A stretch of 64,000 nucleotides of DNA, from assembly GCA_965215045.1 (NCBI GenBank), contig OZ244031.1, positions 310,001 through 374,000 on the forward strand, given 5' to 3'. A model generated the notes under the pieces. That model saw only the letters and a program-made list of their open reading frames with translations, had not been told where the DNA came from and did no database searches. How positions within the stretch are numbered: position 1 is the first letter of the stretch; each line of letters begins with the position of its first letter. The translations under genes and the position numbers were made by a program. Shown here piece after piece: positions 43,953 through 52,622 of this stretch. This DNA is from G965215045 sp965215045 (lineage in GTDB: Bacteria > Pseudomonadota > Gammaproteobacteria > JABABF01).

Positions 43953-45446
43953 CTACCGATCTTCCCCGGCAAATGCGAGAAAACGTTTTTCCAGGGCCTT
44001 GGTTTTCTTGCGCGACAACCCGCCCAGCAGCTCCAGGGCACTGTGCAAACGGTACAGGCCCAAGTCGGGTCCCAGCAGTTCCAGGACGTCGGCAATGGAG
44101 AAGGAGGCGCGGCTACCGGTCAGTGCGATAAACAGCGGCACCAGGAAGTCCCGCAGTTCGATGTCCAAGTCCCCGGCCAGGCCGCGCAGGGCGGCAAAGA
44201 TCGTCTCGCGCTCCCAGGAGATGCGCAGCGTCTCCAGTTTCCAGATGCACAATTGCAACACTTCCCGCAATGCCTGTGCATCCAACTCGCAAGCGGAGAA
44301 GGAATCGGTATCCAGTGCCAACTCATCGCCCAGCATGAAACCCGCCAGGGCACCGATCTCACTCAAGCGCTCCATGCGCGGTTGCAGCTGCGGCAATAAT
44401 CCATTGAGAAAATCCCGGTTCAAGGCCCATTCTTCCAGGCGGTGCGACAATTCCTGTTCTGACAGCGAACGAATCCACTCGCCGTTCAGCCAGCGCAACT
44501 TCGCCGCATCAAACACCGGCCCGCCCGTGCTGATACGCTGCAACTCGAAGGCTTCGATCATCTCCTGCAGTGAAAATTTCTCCCGTTCATCCGGCATCGA
44601 CCAGCCCATGCGCCCCAGGTAATTCAGCAACGCCTCCGGCAGGAAACCGCTGCGCCGGTAGTAATTAAGTCCGGTGGGATTGCGACGCTTGCTCAACTTG
44701 CTTTGATCGGGATTGCGCAACAGCGGCAGGTGGCAGAACTCGGGCGGTGTCCAGCCGAAGAACTGGTAGAGCAGCAGGTGCTTGGGCGTGGAATTCAGCC
44801 ACTCTTCACCGCGAATCACGTGGCTGATCTGCATCAGGTGATCATCGACCACGCAGGCCAGGTGGTAAGTCGGCATGCCGTCCCGCTTGAGCAACACCTG
44901 CATATCGACCTGGCTCCAGTCGAAAGAAACTTCGCCGCGCAGTAAATCGGGCACCGTGCAAGTACCTTCCTGCGGGATTTTCATGCGCACCACGTGCGGC
45001 TCTCCCGCCTGCAGCCGCTGCTGCACTTCTTCTGCGGACAACTGCAGGGCGCGTCCGTCATAGCGCGCCGTCTGCCCGCCTGCGATCTGCTCGCGACGCA
45101 TCTGTTCCAGTTCTTCCGGCGTGGCAAAACAATAAAAAGCATGTCCCGCTTCCAGCAGTTGTTCGACATAAGGACGATAGAGTTCGGCGCGCTCGCTCTG
45201 CCGATAGGGGCCGTGCTCGCCGCCGATGTCCGGCCCCTCGTCCCATTCCAAGCCGAGCCAGCGCAGGGCCTCGATGATCTGCTGTTCAAACACCGGGTGG
45301 GAGCGGGTGCGATCGGTGTCTTCCATGCGCAGCACGATACTTCCGCCCCGGGAACGGGCGAAACAGAAATTAAACAGGGCCGTGCAGGCGGTGCCCAGGT
45401 GCGGTGCCCCGGTCGGCGAGGGGGCGATGCGGGTGCGTACGCTCAT
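43953..45446 (-). CDS. gltX: Glutamyl-tRNA synthetase
   Basis: The 497-residue class I synthetase charges tRNA-Glu. It has the HIGH-type motif in APSPTGAPHLGTACTALFN, the IVLRMEDTDRTRS stretch, and a KMSKS-type loop DQSKLSKRRNPTG. The length and order of the anticodon-binding C-terminal domain are normal. It is divergent from dusA and converges with the ankyrin gene. HLGT in place of HIGG is a common variant. Confidence 0.93.
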   Translation of the reverse strand: MSVRTRIAPSPTGAPHLGTACTALFNFCFARSRGGSIVLRMEDTDRTRSHPVFEQQIIEALRWLGLEWDEGPDIGGEHGPYRQSERAELYRPYVEQLLEAGHAFYCFATPEELEQMRREQIAGGQTARYDGRALQLSAEEVQQRLQAGEPHVVRMKIPQEGTCTVPDLLRGEVSFDWSQVDMQVLLKRDGMPTYHLACVVDDHLMQISHVIRGEEWLNSTPKHLLLYQFFGWTPPEFCHLPLLRNPDQSKLSKRRNPTGLNYYRRSGFLPEALLNYLGRMGWSMPDEREKFSLQEMIEAFELQRISTGGPVFDAAKLRWLNGEWIRSLSEQELSHRLEEWALNRDFLNGLLPQLQPRMERLSEIGALAGFMLGDELALDTDSFSACELDAQALREVLQLCIWKLETLRISWERETIFAALRGLAGDLDIELRDFLVPLFIALTGSRASFSIADVLELLGPDLGLYRLHSALELLGGLSRKKTKALEKRFLAFAGEDR

Positions 45447-45551
45447 GTCCCCGGCGCGCCGGCTCGCACGCCCGGTCCGGGCGAGATACGCAATGCGTGC
45501 CGGCCACAGGTGTTACACACAATCAAAGTACAATGCATCGACAAGAAAAAA

Positions 45552-46622
45552 ATGTTTCGTCTTCATTATATGCAGACCCGGGATCCGGCAGGAGTGTCCG
45601 CCATCCAGGACCGGCATCGTTTCTGTATCGCACCGATGATGGCGCGCACCGACCGCCACTGCCGTTACTTCATGCGCCTGATGTCACACCGGGCCATGTT
45701 CTACACCGAGATGATCAGCGAGCGCGCCGTCCTGCACGGCGATCGCGAACGACTGCTCGCTTTTGACCCGGCCGAACAACCGCTGGGCGTGCAGTTCGGC
45801 GGCAGTGAACCACGGACGCTGGCCACCTGTGCCGCCGCCGCCCTGGAGCACGGGTACCTGGAACTCAATCTCAACGCCGGGTGTCCCAGTTCGCGCGCCG
45901 GGTGCGCGGGGATCGGCGCGCGGCTGATGCAGGACCCCGAACGGGCGGCGGACTGCGTGCGCGCGTTAACCAGCGCGGGCTTGCCGGTCAGCCTCAAATG
46001 CCGCACCGGCATCGATCGCAAGGACGACTACGACACCCTGCAATATTTCATTGCCCGCTGCGTGGAGGCGGGCTGCAGCACTGTCATCGTGCACGCCCGC
46101 AAGGCCTGGCTGCAGGGACTCAGCCCGCGCCAGAACCGGGAACTCCCGCCACTGCAATACGAGCGTGTACAACGCCTGAAACAGGATTTTCCGCACGTGC
46201 AAATTATTCTCAACGGCGGCCTCAGCACCCCGGCGCAAAGCCTGGAGCAACTCCGCAAGGTCGACGGGGTGATGTTGGGACGTTCGCTCTATCATCGCCC
46301 CGCACTGTTACTGGAAGTGGACCGCACGTTTTACGCCCGGACACCGCCCTGCTCCGGAGCGCAACAAGTCCTGGACAAGTTCATTCCGTACGTGGAAGAG
46401 CAATTGCGGCAAGGCGTACGGCTGCACGCAATGCTGCGCCATATCCTGGGACTGTTCCGGGACCTGCCCGGCGGTGCGCGTTGGCGGCATTACCTCAGCA
46501 CCCGCGGCATGCGCCCGGACGCCGGCATCGAAGTTTTACGCGACAGTCGCCGCCTGCTTCACACAGCCACCGCCGCCCGCCGGCCGTCCTTCATTCCTCC
46601 AGGTGCTGCAGCAGTTCGGTAA
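45552..46622 (+). CDS. dusA: tRNA-dihydrouridine synthase DusA
   Basis: This FMN enzyme reduces uridines at tRNA positions 20/20a. The sequence has IAPMMARTDRHCRYFMRLMS, LNLNAGCPSSRAGCAGIGARLM with the catalytic Cys, HARKAWLQGLSPRQNRELPPL and ILNGGLSTP. These match DusA rather than DusB/C. From the ATG at 45552 it is 356 residues; a second ATG lies at 45570. The 3' end overlaps the convergent STAS gene by 32 bp. Confidence 0.9.
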   Translation: MFRLHYMQTRDPAGVSAIQDRHRFCIAPMMARTDRHCRYFMRLMSHRAMFYTEMISERAVLHGDRERLLAFDPAEQPLGVQFGGSEPRTLATCAAAALEHGYLELNLNAGCPSSRAGCAGIGARLMQDPERAADCVRALTSAGLPVSLKCRTGIDRKDDYDTLQYFIARCVEAGCSTVIVHARKAWLQGLSPRQNRELPPLQYERVQRLKQDFPHVQIILNGGLSTPAQSLEQLRKVDGVMLGRSLYHRPALLLEVDRTFYARTPPCSGAQQVLDKFIPYVEEQLRQGVRLHAMLRHILGLFRDLPGGARWRHYLSTRGMRPDAGIEVLRDSRRLLHTATAARRPSFIPPGAAAVR

Positions 46623-47082
46623 AAGGATGCGGCTCGCCCTCGCGCAGACTGATCAGCGCGTGGTGCGCATCGATCACCTGCTGGCGAATATCGCTCTCAC
46701 TCTGCACCGGCGGTTTCGCCCCGACCGCCCGCAGCTTGCCGACCTCGTCGGGCAGTTCCTCGCAAATATCAAACACCCGCTGAAAACCCATGTGCCGCAG
46801 CAGGGCCGCAATGTCCTCCCGCGGCGCAACAAGGACCGGCATCTGCCCGCAATTCTCCTGCGCCCGGGCACCGAAGCGCGCCAGCATGCCGAGTGCCGTG
46901 CTGTCCAGGCCTTCGGCCTCGCTGAGGTCGACGACCACCCCGCCGAAGGGTTCGCGCTTCAGCACTTTTTGAAAACCGGCCTCCAGCGTCGGACACAGGC
47001 TGACGCGGATATCGCCGACCAGTTTTAACCACTGGATGCCGCGATGCGCGGCAACCAGCATCTGCACCTTCGGGTTGTTCAC
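46591..47082 (-). CDS. STAS-domain anti-anti-sigma-factor-like protein
   Basis: The 163-residue protein has a STAS domain (about 10-115) with the phosphorylatable Ser in VVVDLSEAEGLDSTALGML, followed by a 45-residue charged tail. Such proteins are switched by serine phosphorylation and act on an anti-sigma factor or another partner. The GTG at 47082 overlaps the stop of the PP2C gene (GTGA), so the phosphatase and its likely substrate are coupled. The gene ends the hvfABC-mlaA operon. A role with Mla lipid transport is possible but unproven. Confidence 0.78.
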   Translation of the reverse strand: MNNPKVQMLVAAHRGIQWLKLVGDIRVSLCPTLEAGFQKVLKREPFGGVVVDLSEAEGLDSTALGMLARFGARAQENCGQMPVLVAPREDIAALLRHMGFQRVFDICEELPDEVGKLRAVGAKPPVQSESDIRQQVIDAHHALISLREGEPHPFTELLQHLEE

Positions 47083-47852
47083 GCGCGTTTCTCCACCTTC
47101 TTGGGCCGGCTCGATACAGTTAATACCAAGGCGTCGTCCGACCCGGCTTCCGCCGTCGTCTCCCGCACCAGTGCGCGCCTGACCTCCGCCGCAGTCGGCT
47201 TTTGCGCTGCGCCACCGGCACCGGTCATGGCCCGGTCGGGACGTTGGGTCACGCCGTCCGTGCAAAACACCAGCAAAAAATGCTCGGGCAGTTTGCGGCG
47301 ATAATCCTTCAACGCGCAATCTTCGAACATGCCCAGGGGCGGGCCACTGCCCTTCAGGGTGCGGACGCCGGAGACGGTGCGCAGCACCGGCATCGGCCAC
47401 TGCCCGGCAATGCTGTAATGCAGGATGCGCCGGCGGGCATCCAGCACGCCGGCAAAAGCGGTCGCATAACGCCCGCAGTCCAGGCCGCGCAACTCCCGGT
47501 CCAGGCCGTGCAACAAGCGGGAGGGCCGGCCTTCGAGTGCCTCCAGCAACGGTGCTTCTTCCTCCTTCCAGGCGGCAAACCGACCGCGCAAATGTTCGGC
47601 CACCCGGGCCGCTTCCTGGCCGCTGCCCGAGACGTCGCCGAAAAGCAGGGCCGTCCGCTCCTCCGTGCAGCCGCGGTAATACAAGAAATCACCGCTGGTG
47701 CGCTTGCGGGAAATAAAACGATGGCGGAACTCGAGGTCCCCGCAAAAAAACGGGTTGGGCAGCGCGGGACTGCGCCCGGCTTGCCGCCTCGCAGATGCCG
47801 CCCCTGGCGCAGGTTCAGGGTCGGGTTCGTCTTCGTCCAACTCAAAAATCAT
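47079..47852 (-). CDS. PP2C/SpoIIE-type serine phosphatase
   Basis: The 257-residue protein has SpoIIE/RsbU phosphatase motifs: SGDFLYYRGC and LLFGDVSGSGQEAARVAEHLR for the first metal-binding Asp, FAGVLDARRRILHYSIAGQWP, and VFCTDGVTQRPDR, with SDDALVLTV at the C-terminus. There is no receiver domain, unlike the response-regulator fusions known near vacJ genes in Pseudomonas. It overlaps mlaA upstream by 11 bp and the STAS gene by four. It probably dephosphorylates the STAS protein. No matching kinase gene is in the window. Confidence 0.82.
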   Translation of the reverse strand: MIFELDEDEPDPEPAPGAASARRQAGRSPALPNPFFCGDLEFRHRFISRKRTSGDFLYYRGCTEERTALLFGDVSGSGQEAARVAEHLRGRFAAWKEEEAPLLEALEGRPSRLLHGLDRELRGLDCGRYATAFAGVLDARRRILHYSIAGQWPMPVLRTVSGVRTLKGSGPPLGMFEDCALKDYRRKLPEHFLLVFCTDGVTQRPDRAMTGAGGAAQKPTAAEVRRALVRETTAEAGSDDALVLTVSSRPKKVEKRA

Positions 47853-48612
47853 CGTCAAAAATCGCCTCCGCCTCTTCTTCTGCGTCCGGCTCGTTGCCCC
47901 GCGGAGAAGGAGCGCGATTGGAAAAATACAGTTCCCGGAATGCAATGTACGGGTCGGCACCCAACAGGCCTTCCGCCTCGGGAATCTTCGCACGCCCATC
48001 GACCGCCCGCAATGCAACAAAAGAGGCGGCGGTCTGCGTTTCAAAATAGGTCGTGCCATTGAGTGCCCCGTCCGCCGGACGACCCAGTGCGTCGCGCACG
48101 GTGCTGGGTCCCAGGAAAGGCAGCACCAGGTACGGGCCGCTGCCAACGCCCCACTTCTGCAGGGTGTGCCCCAGGGTCTTGTCCCGGGTGCCGCGGGTCA
48201 GTCCCATCGGGGTTGCGATGTCAACCAGTCCCCCCATGCCAATGGTCGAGTTCACCAACAGGCGCGCCGTGTGCTTGAGACCCTGCCCGAAGTGCCCTTG
48301 CAACAGGCTGTTAAGAATTTTCCCGGGCTCTGAAAGGTTGTAGAAAAAATTGCCGGCCCCGACCTGCACTCCATGCGGCATATAGTCGCGGTACGCCTTG
48401 CTGACCGGGTGCAGCAGGTGATCGTCGAACCAGTCATTGAAAGAATGCGTTTTGCGATTCAAAGGTTCCCAGGGATCTTGCACCGACGAGTCGGCCAGGG
48501 CCGGCGGTGCGGCAACCAGGAACAGACAAAAGAATACCGCGGCCGGCGCGAACGCGCGGCAGGGCGGACGCGAAGCAAAAGAGGATGCTGGTGCCAAGAA
48601 ACGTGTCGTCAC
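47842..48612 (-). CDS. mlaA: MlaA/VacJ family outer-membrane lipid asymmetry protein
   Basis: MlaA removes misplaced phospholipids from the outer leaflet for retrograde transport by Mla. The 256-residue protein has DPWEPLNRKTHSFNDWFDDHLLHPVS, NLSEPGKILNSLLQG, LLVNSTIGMGGLVDIATPMGL and YLVLPFLGPSTVRDALG, all typical. Unlike E. coli MlaA it has no lipobox Cys; the signal ends AAPPALADSS, a signal peptidase I site. The C-terminus is an acidic tail (residues about 240-256). The GTG start overlaps the hvfC stop (GTGA). Confidence 0.88.
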   Translation of the reverse strand: MTTRFLAPASSFASRPPCRAFAPAAVFFCLFLVAAPPALADSSVQDPWEPLNRKTHSFNDWFDDHLLHPVSKAYRDYMPHGVQVGAGNFFYNLSEPGKILNSLLQGHFGQGLKHTARLLVNSTIGMGGLVDIATPMGLTRGTRDKTLGHTLQKWGVGSGPYLVLPFLGPSTVRDALGRPADGALNGTTYFETQTAASFVALRAVDGRAKIPEAEGLLGADPYIAFRELYFSNRAPSPRGNEPDAEEEAEAIFDDDF

Positions 48613-49385
48613 TGGTAGACAGTCCCTAATACAATATCACGGGAACGAAACTTTTGCAGCGTCTCCTCTCCGCCCTGCAGGATCGCCGGTTCGGAGATGT
48701 CGGGAAATTCCCCGGCGATCTTGTGCAAGACCTCCCGGCCGGTGCCACCCTCTGCCAGAAGGGCGAGCAGGCGTGCACTCAGAACATTGCTTTCCATGAA
48801 ACCGATGTGTTCGCTGCGGTCACGGTACACGAACAGGAAAGTTTCCTCCGGGGGCAGGTTTTTGACCCCGGGAGAAAAACTCTGCACGGCGAAATGGTAA
48901 TGCAGGGAACACACCAGGGGAGAGACAACCGGTGCCTCTTCCAGGAGGTCTCCCGCCGGGTCGATGCCGGCTTCGGGGAACTCCGCATCGGCGAATTCCA
49001 GGGCCTGGGCCACCCACTCGTAATGGGCCAGTTCCAGCAGGAACGGCGGGTCGGCTTCCGTGCGCCAGTGTTCATGTTCCAGGTACGAAAGAAACTCGCG
49101 GCTGATTTCACGAAAGTAGGGACTGCGGCAGGTGTGCACCGCGATAAAAGAGCGCACCAGCCGACGCCATTGCTTCTCGGAGTAAAGGGAGTGCAGGCGC
49201 GGAAACGCTGCGCGGATAAAACCCTCGATGTTGTTGTAAAAAAGATCGCGATAAACTTCCAGGCGCCGGCGTTCAACACCCTGCGGTGCGGGTGCGTTGT
49301 CGGGATCGCGAATCCAGGCGGCCAGCTGCGCCTGCACCGCATCAAACTCTCCCGACGCTTCTTCTTCCTCAGCAAACAGCGGCAC
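48609..49385 (-). CDS. hvfC: HvfC/BufC-like DUF2063 protein, RiPP recognition partner
   Basis: The 258-residue protein begins with the DUF2063 putative DNA-binding-like domain (RRRLEVYRDLFYNNIEGFI, AAFPRLHSLYSEKQWRRLV) and continues with the C-terminal domain of the family (LELAHYEWVAQALEF). In Haemophilus HvfC and methanobactin MbnC, this partner holds the precursor for the DUF692 enzyme. The GTG at 49385 is chosen because GGAGG sits six bases upstream; it overlaps the end of hvfB by 17 bp. It is coupled to mlaA downstream. Confidence 0.85.
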   Translation of the reverse strand: MPLFAEEEEASGEFDAVQAQLAAWIRDPDNAPAPQGVERRRLEVYRDLFYNNIEGFIRAAFPRLHSLYSEKQWRRLVRSFIAVHTCRSPYFREISREFLSYLEHEHWRTEADPPFLLELAHYEWVAQALEFADAEFPEAGIDPAGDLLEEAPVVSPLVCSLHYHFAVQSFSPGVKNLPPEETFLFVYRDRSEHIGFMESNVLSARLLALLAEGGTGREVLHKIAGEFPDISEPAILQGGEETLQKFRSRDIVLGTVYQ

Positions 49386-50208
49386 CGGTCTCCTCCCGCA
49401 CCCGTCCCTGTATCTCGCGGATCTGTTCCAGTTCTTCCAGCAACCGGGCAAAAGGCGGAAAATTAAAATCTCTCTCCAGCAGCGTGGGCTTGACACCGAC
49501 GATGCGGTACGCGTGTTCCAGCAGCTGCCAGACTTCTTCGGGCACCGCTGCACCGTGGGTATCGATGCGCAGGTCCGGGGCCTCGTGATAATGTCCTGCC
49601 GTGTGCAGGTAGAGAACGCGCCGGGCCGGGATACCCTTCAGGAACTCCAGGGCATCGTAACCGTGATTGATGCTGTTGACGCGCACGTTGTTGACGTCCA
49701 GCAGCAAATCGCAATCCGCCTCTTCCAGTACCGCGCACAGAAAATCGATTTCCTTCATCTGTTTGCCGGGGGCGGCATAGTACGAAGCGTTTTCCACGGC
49801 GATACGGCAGTCCAGCAATTCCTGCACCCGGCGAATGCGCGCCGCCACGTGATGCACCGCCTCCCCGGTGAAGGGGATGGGCATCAGGTCGTAGAGCTGC
49901 CCCCGGTCGCCGCAGGCAGTCAGGTGTTCGGAGTAGATCGGACAGGCATGACGGCGCATGAAGGCACCGATGCGATTGATCAGGCCCTCGTTGAGTGGGG
50001 CACTGCCGCCCAGGTTCAGCGACAGGCCGTGCAGGACGACGGGATAACGCTCCGCCAAGCCGGCAAAGGAGCGGGCCCTTGCACCGCCGAAGCCGATCCA
50101 GTTCTCCGGTGCGACTTCCAGGAAATCAAAGGCCCCGGACGGCGCCGCGAGAATCTGCTTAAGCAGGGGGCGGCGCAGGCCCAGGCCTGCGCCCTGCATT
50201 TCGGTCAA
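49369..50208 (-). CDS. hvfB: HvfB/BufB-like DUF692 multinuclear non-heme iron enzyme
   Basis: The 279-residue TIM barrel belongs to the MNIO (DUF692, MbnB) family that modifies cysteines of short peptides. Metal-ligand stretches seen include VLHGLSLNLGG, IYSEHL, RIAVENASYY, LLLDVNNVRVN, YLHTAGHYHEAPDLRIDTHG and PTLLERDFNFP. In the Haemophilus Hvf system the related enzyme turns Cys into oxazolone/thioamide copper ligands. The first start is TTG at 50208; an ATG lies three codons later. It sits between the precursor hvfA and hvfC. Confidence 0.88.
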   Translation of the reverse strand: MTEMQGAGLGLRRPLLKQILAAPSGAFDFLEVAPENWIGFGGARARSFAGLAERYPVVLHGLSLNLGGSAPLNEGLINRIGAFMRRHACPIYSEHLTACGDRGQLYDLMPIPFTGEAVHHVAARIRRVQELLDCRIAVENASYYAAPGKQMKEIDFLCAVLEEADCDLLLDVNNVRVNSINHGYDALEFLKGIPARRVLYLHTAGHYHEAPDLRIDTHGAAVPEEVWQLLEHAYRIVGVKPTLLERDFNFPPFARLLEELEQIREIQGRVREETGAAVC

Positions 50209-50238
50209 GGATTCAGCCGTGAGGCAAAACCCCGGGGC

Positions 50239-50541
50239 TCACTTGCCGCCGCAACGACCTTCGCCGCAGCTGCCCTCGTTCTTGCCTTCACCACCGCACT
50301 TGCCTTCGCCACAATTGCCCTCACCGCAATTGCCCTCGCCGCAATTGCCTTCACCGCAATTGCCTTCTTTTTCATCCTTCCTGCCCATCTGGCCCACCAA
50401 CTCGTACTCGCTGGGCAGGTCATTGGCGACAAAAGGATTCGGGGCTTCAGCAGCCATCGCCGTAAATGCAGCAGAAGACAGGAAAGCCGTCCCCAGCGCC
50501 GCGGCCAATGGTTTTTTCACCATGCGTTTTTTCTTTTTCAT
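50239..50541 (-). CDS. hvfA: HvfA-like Cys-repeat RiPP precursor peptide
   Basis: The 100-residue precursor has a signal peptide (1-30, ending TAMA), a leader NPFVANDLPSEYELVGQM, and a core with seven Cys (62, 67, 72, 77, 82, 92, 97) in a GNCGEG/GKCGGEG/GSCGEG/GRCGG pattern. This matches the EGKCG-type precursors of HvfABC systems, whose Cys become modified metal ligands. The ATG follows GGGAGGA seven bases upstream, a strong site. It is first in the operon hvfA-hvfB-hvfC-mlaA-PP2C-STAS. Confidence 0.88.
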   Translation of the reverse strand: MKKKKRMVKKPLAAALGTAFLSSAAFTAMAAEAPNPFVANDLPSEYELVGQMGRKDEKEGNCGEGNCGEGNCGEGNCGEGKCGGEGKNEGSCGEGRCGGK

Positions 50542-50597
50542 CGAAATTTCCTCCCGGGATTGCGATAAGGTTTCCGCCCAGTGCGGAATGTGCTGTT

Positions 50598-50626
50598 ACT
50601 ATGGCATAGCCACAAAAATTTGACAA
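50598..50626 (-). promoter_or_regulatory. Promoter of the hvfABC-mlaA operon
   Basis: On the minus strand TTGTCA (50626-50621), a 17-nt spacer and CATAGT (50603-50598) lie about 57 bp before the hvfA ATG. Two direct copies of CCTGTACA (50652-50659 and 50670-50677), 18 bp apart, lie upstream and could be operators, with no regulator recognised. Confidence 0.5.
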
Positions 50627-50705
50627 GAGCAGCCGCGGCTTCGCATTCGTGCCTGTACAGCCCGATTTTCCTGTACAATAAATTGTTAAGCCCACGCCCT
50701 CCCCT

Positions 50706-50876
50706 TTCTACACACCCCGCCGCTACACCCTGCTCTACACCCCCCTGCTACACCCTCCCGCGCTACACCCTCCCGCTCTACACCCCGCCGCTACACCCCG
50801 CCGCTACACCCTGCTCTACACCCCCTGCTACACCCCCCTGACACCCCCCTCCTCTACACCCTCCCCCGCTACACAG
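50706..50876 (+). repeat. Degenerate CTACACCC tandem repeats before ilvI
   Basis: About twelve copies of CTACAC, each followed by a C-rich or CTGCT/CCGC spacer, fill the 170 bp before the ilvI ribosome binding site. Spacing is irregular (about 10-17 bp). The transcribed leader would be almost free of G, hence unstructured and a possible Rho-loading or translation-control stretch. It does not encode a leader peptide rich in branched-chain residues. Confidence 0.7.
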
Positions 50877-50885
50877 GAAAATCCC

Positions 50886-52622
50886 ATGGAGATGCTGTCC
50901 GGCGCCGAAATGCTGGTGCGCTCCCTGCGTGACGAAGGCGTGAAGATCCTCTTCGGTTATCCCGGCGGCGCGGCCCTGCATATTTACGATGCGCTGTTTC
51001 GCCAGGAGGAAGTCGAACACATCCTGGTGCGCCATGAACAGGCGGCAGCGCACGCCGCCGACGGCTATGCCCGGGCATCCGGGCACCCGGGAGTCGCACT
51101 GGTTACTTCCGGTCCCGGGGCGACCAACACGCTGACCGGTATCGCCACCGCGTACATGGATTCAACCCCGCTCGTGATCATCTCCGGGCAAGTGCCCTCC
51201 CCCCTGATCGGCACCGACTCTTTCCAGGAAACCGATATGATCGGCGTCTCCCGGCCGGCGGTCAAACACAGTTTCCTGGTCCAGGACGCCGCCCAGATTC
51301 CGGACATCGTCAAGAAAGCCTTTTATATCGCCACCACCGGGCGCAAGGGGCCGGTGGTGATCGACGTTCCCAAGGATCGCACCGACCCCGCACACAAGTT
51401 TCCCTACGAGTATCCCAGTGAAGTGCAGATCCGTTCCTACCACCCCGACGTGGAATGCGAGCCGCAGGTCCTGCAGGCGGCGATGGAGATCCTGGTGCAG
51501 GCCGAGCGGCCGGTGATTTACACCGGCGGCGGCGTCATCCAGGGCGATGCCTCGGAGGCCCTGCGCACACTGGCACAACGCCTGGATTACCCGGTGACCA
51601 ACACGCTCATGGGACTCGGTGCCTACCCCGGCAGCGACCGGCAGTTCCTGGGAATGCTCGGCATGCACGGCCACTACGAGGCGAACATGGCGATGCATCA
51701 CTGCGATGTGCTGCTGGCGGTCGGCGCGCGCTTTGACGACCGGATCACGAACACGCCCAGCCGCTTCTGCCCCGATGCAAAAATTATTCACGTCGACGTG
51801 GACCCGGCCTCGGTCGCCAAGATCATCCCCGTCGATGCGGCACTGGTCGGCGACGCCAACGCCGTCTTGGGACAGATGTTGCACTGGCTGGATGAGAACC
51901 CGCAGAGAAGCAATGAAAAAGCCCTGCAGCAATGGTGGCAGCGGATCGAGGAATGGCGCGAAAAACACGGCCTGCTGCATCGGCGGCGTTACGAATTGCG
52001 AGACGATGTCATCATGCCGCAACAGGTGATCGAAACGCTCTATGAGGTCACCGGCGGCGACGCCTGGGTGACTGCCGACGTGGGACAGCACCAGATGTTT
52101 GCCGCCCAGTACTATCGCTTTGACAAGCCCCGGCGCTGGATCAACTCCGGCGGACTCGGCACCATGGGCTTCGGACTGCCGGCGGCGATGGGCGTGCTGT
52201 TCGCCGAACCCGGTGCCACCGTGGCCTGCGTCACCGGCGAGGGCAGCATCCAGATGAATATCCAGGAATTGTCCACCTGCCTGCAGTACCGCCTGCCGGT
52301 GAAAATCATCAACGTCAACAACCAGGCCCTGGGCATGGTCAAGCAGTGGCAGGACATGCAGTACGGCGGACGCTATTCGCACAGCACCTACCAGGATTCC
52401 CTGCCCGACTTCGTGCGCCTGGCCCAGGCGTACGGACACGAGGGCATGCGCGTGGAATCCCCGGCGGAGTTGCGCCCCAAGATGGAAGAATGTTTCGCCA
52501 TGAAAGAGCAACTGGTGTTCATGGATATCCTGGTGGACCCGGAAGAACACGTGTACCCGATGTTCGTGGCACCGGGCGGTTCGATGCGCGATATGTGGTT
52601 GAACAAAACGGAGCGCAGCTGA
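50886..52622 (+). CDS. ilvI: Acetolactate synthase large subunit
   Basis: This 578-residue thiamine diphosphate enzyme starts branched-chain amino acid synthesis. It shows the FAD/TPP N-terminal domain (FGYPGGAALHIYDALF, catalytic Glu in VRHEQAAAHAADGYARASG), the central domain, and the C-terminal TPP-binding stretch (VTGEGSIQMNIQELSTCLQ and NVNNQALGMVKQWQ). AGGA sits ten bases before the ATG. Its TGA overlaps the ilvH ATG by one base. Confidence 0.95.
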   Translation: MEMLSGAEMLVRSLRDEGVKILFGYPGGAALHIYDALFRQEEVEHILVRHEQAAAHAADGYARASGHPGVALVTSGPGATNTLTGIATAYMDSTPLVIISGQVPSPLIGTDSFQETDMIGVSRPAVKHSFLVQDAAQIPDIVKKAFYIATTGRKGPVVIDVPKDRTDPAHKFPYEYPSEVQIRSYHPDVECEPQVLQAAMEILVQAERPVIYTGGGVIQGDASEALRTLAQRLDYPVTNTLMGLGAYPGSDRQFLGMLGMHGHYEANMAMHHCDVLLAVGARFDDRITNTPSRFCPDAKIIHVDVDPASVAKIIPVDAALVGDANAVLGQMLHWLDENPQRSNEKALQQWWQRIEEWREKHGLLHRRRYELRDDVIMPQQVIETLYEVTGGDAWVTADVGQHQMFAAQYYRFDKPRRWINSGGLGTMGFGLPAAMGVLFAEPGATVACVTGEGSIQMNIQELSTCLQYRLPVKIINVNNQALGMVKQWQDMQYGGRYSHSTYQDSLPDFVRLAQAYGHEGMRVESPAELRPKMEECFAMKEQLVFMDILVDPEEHVYPMFVAPGGSMRDMWLNKTERS

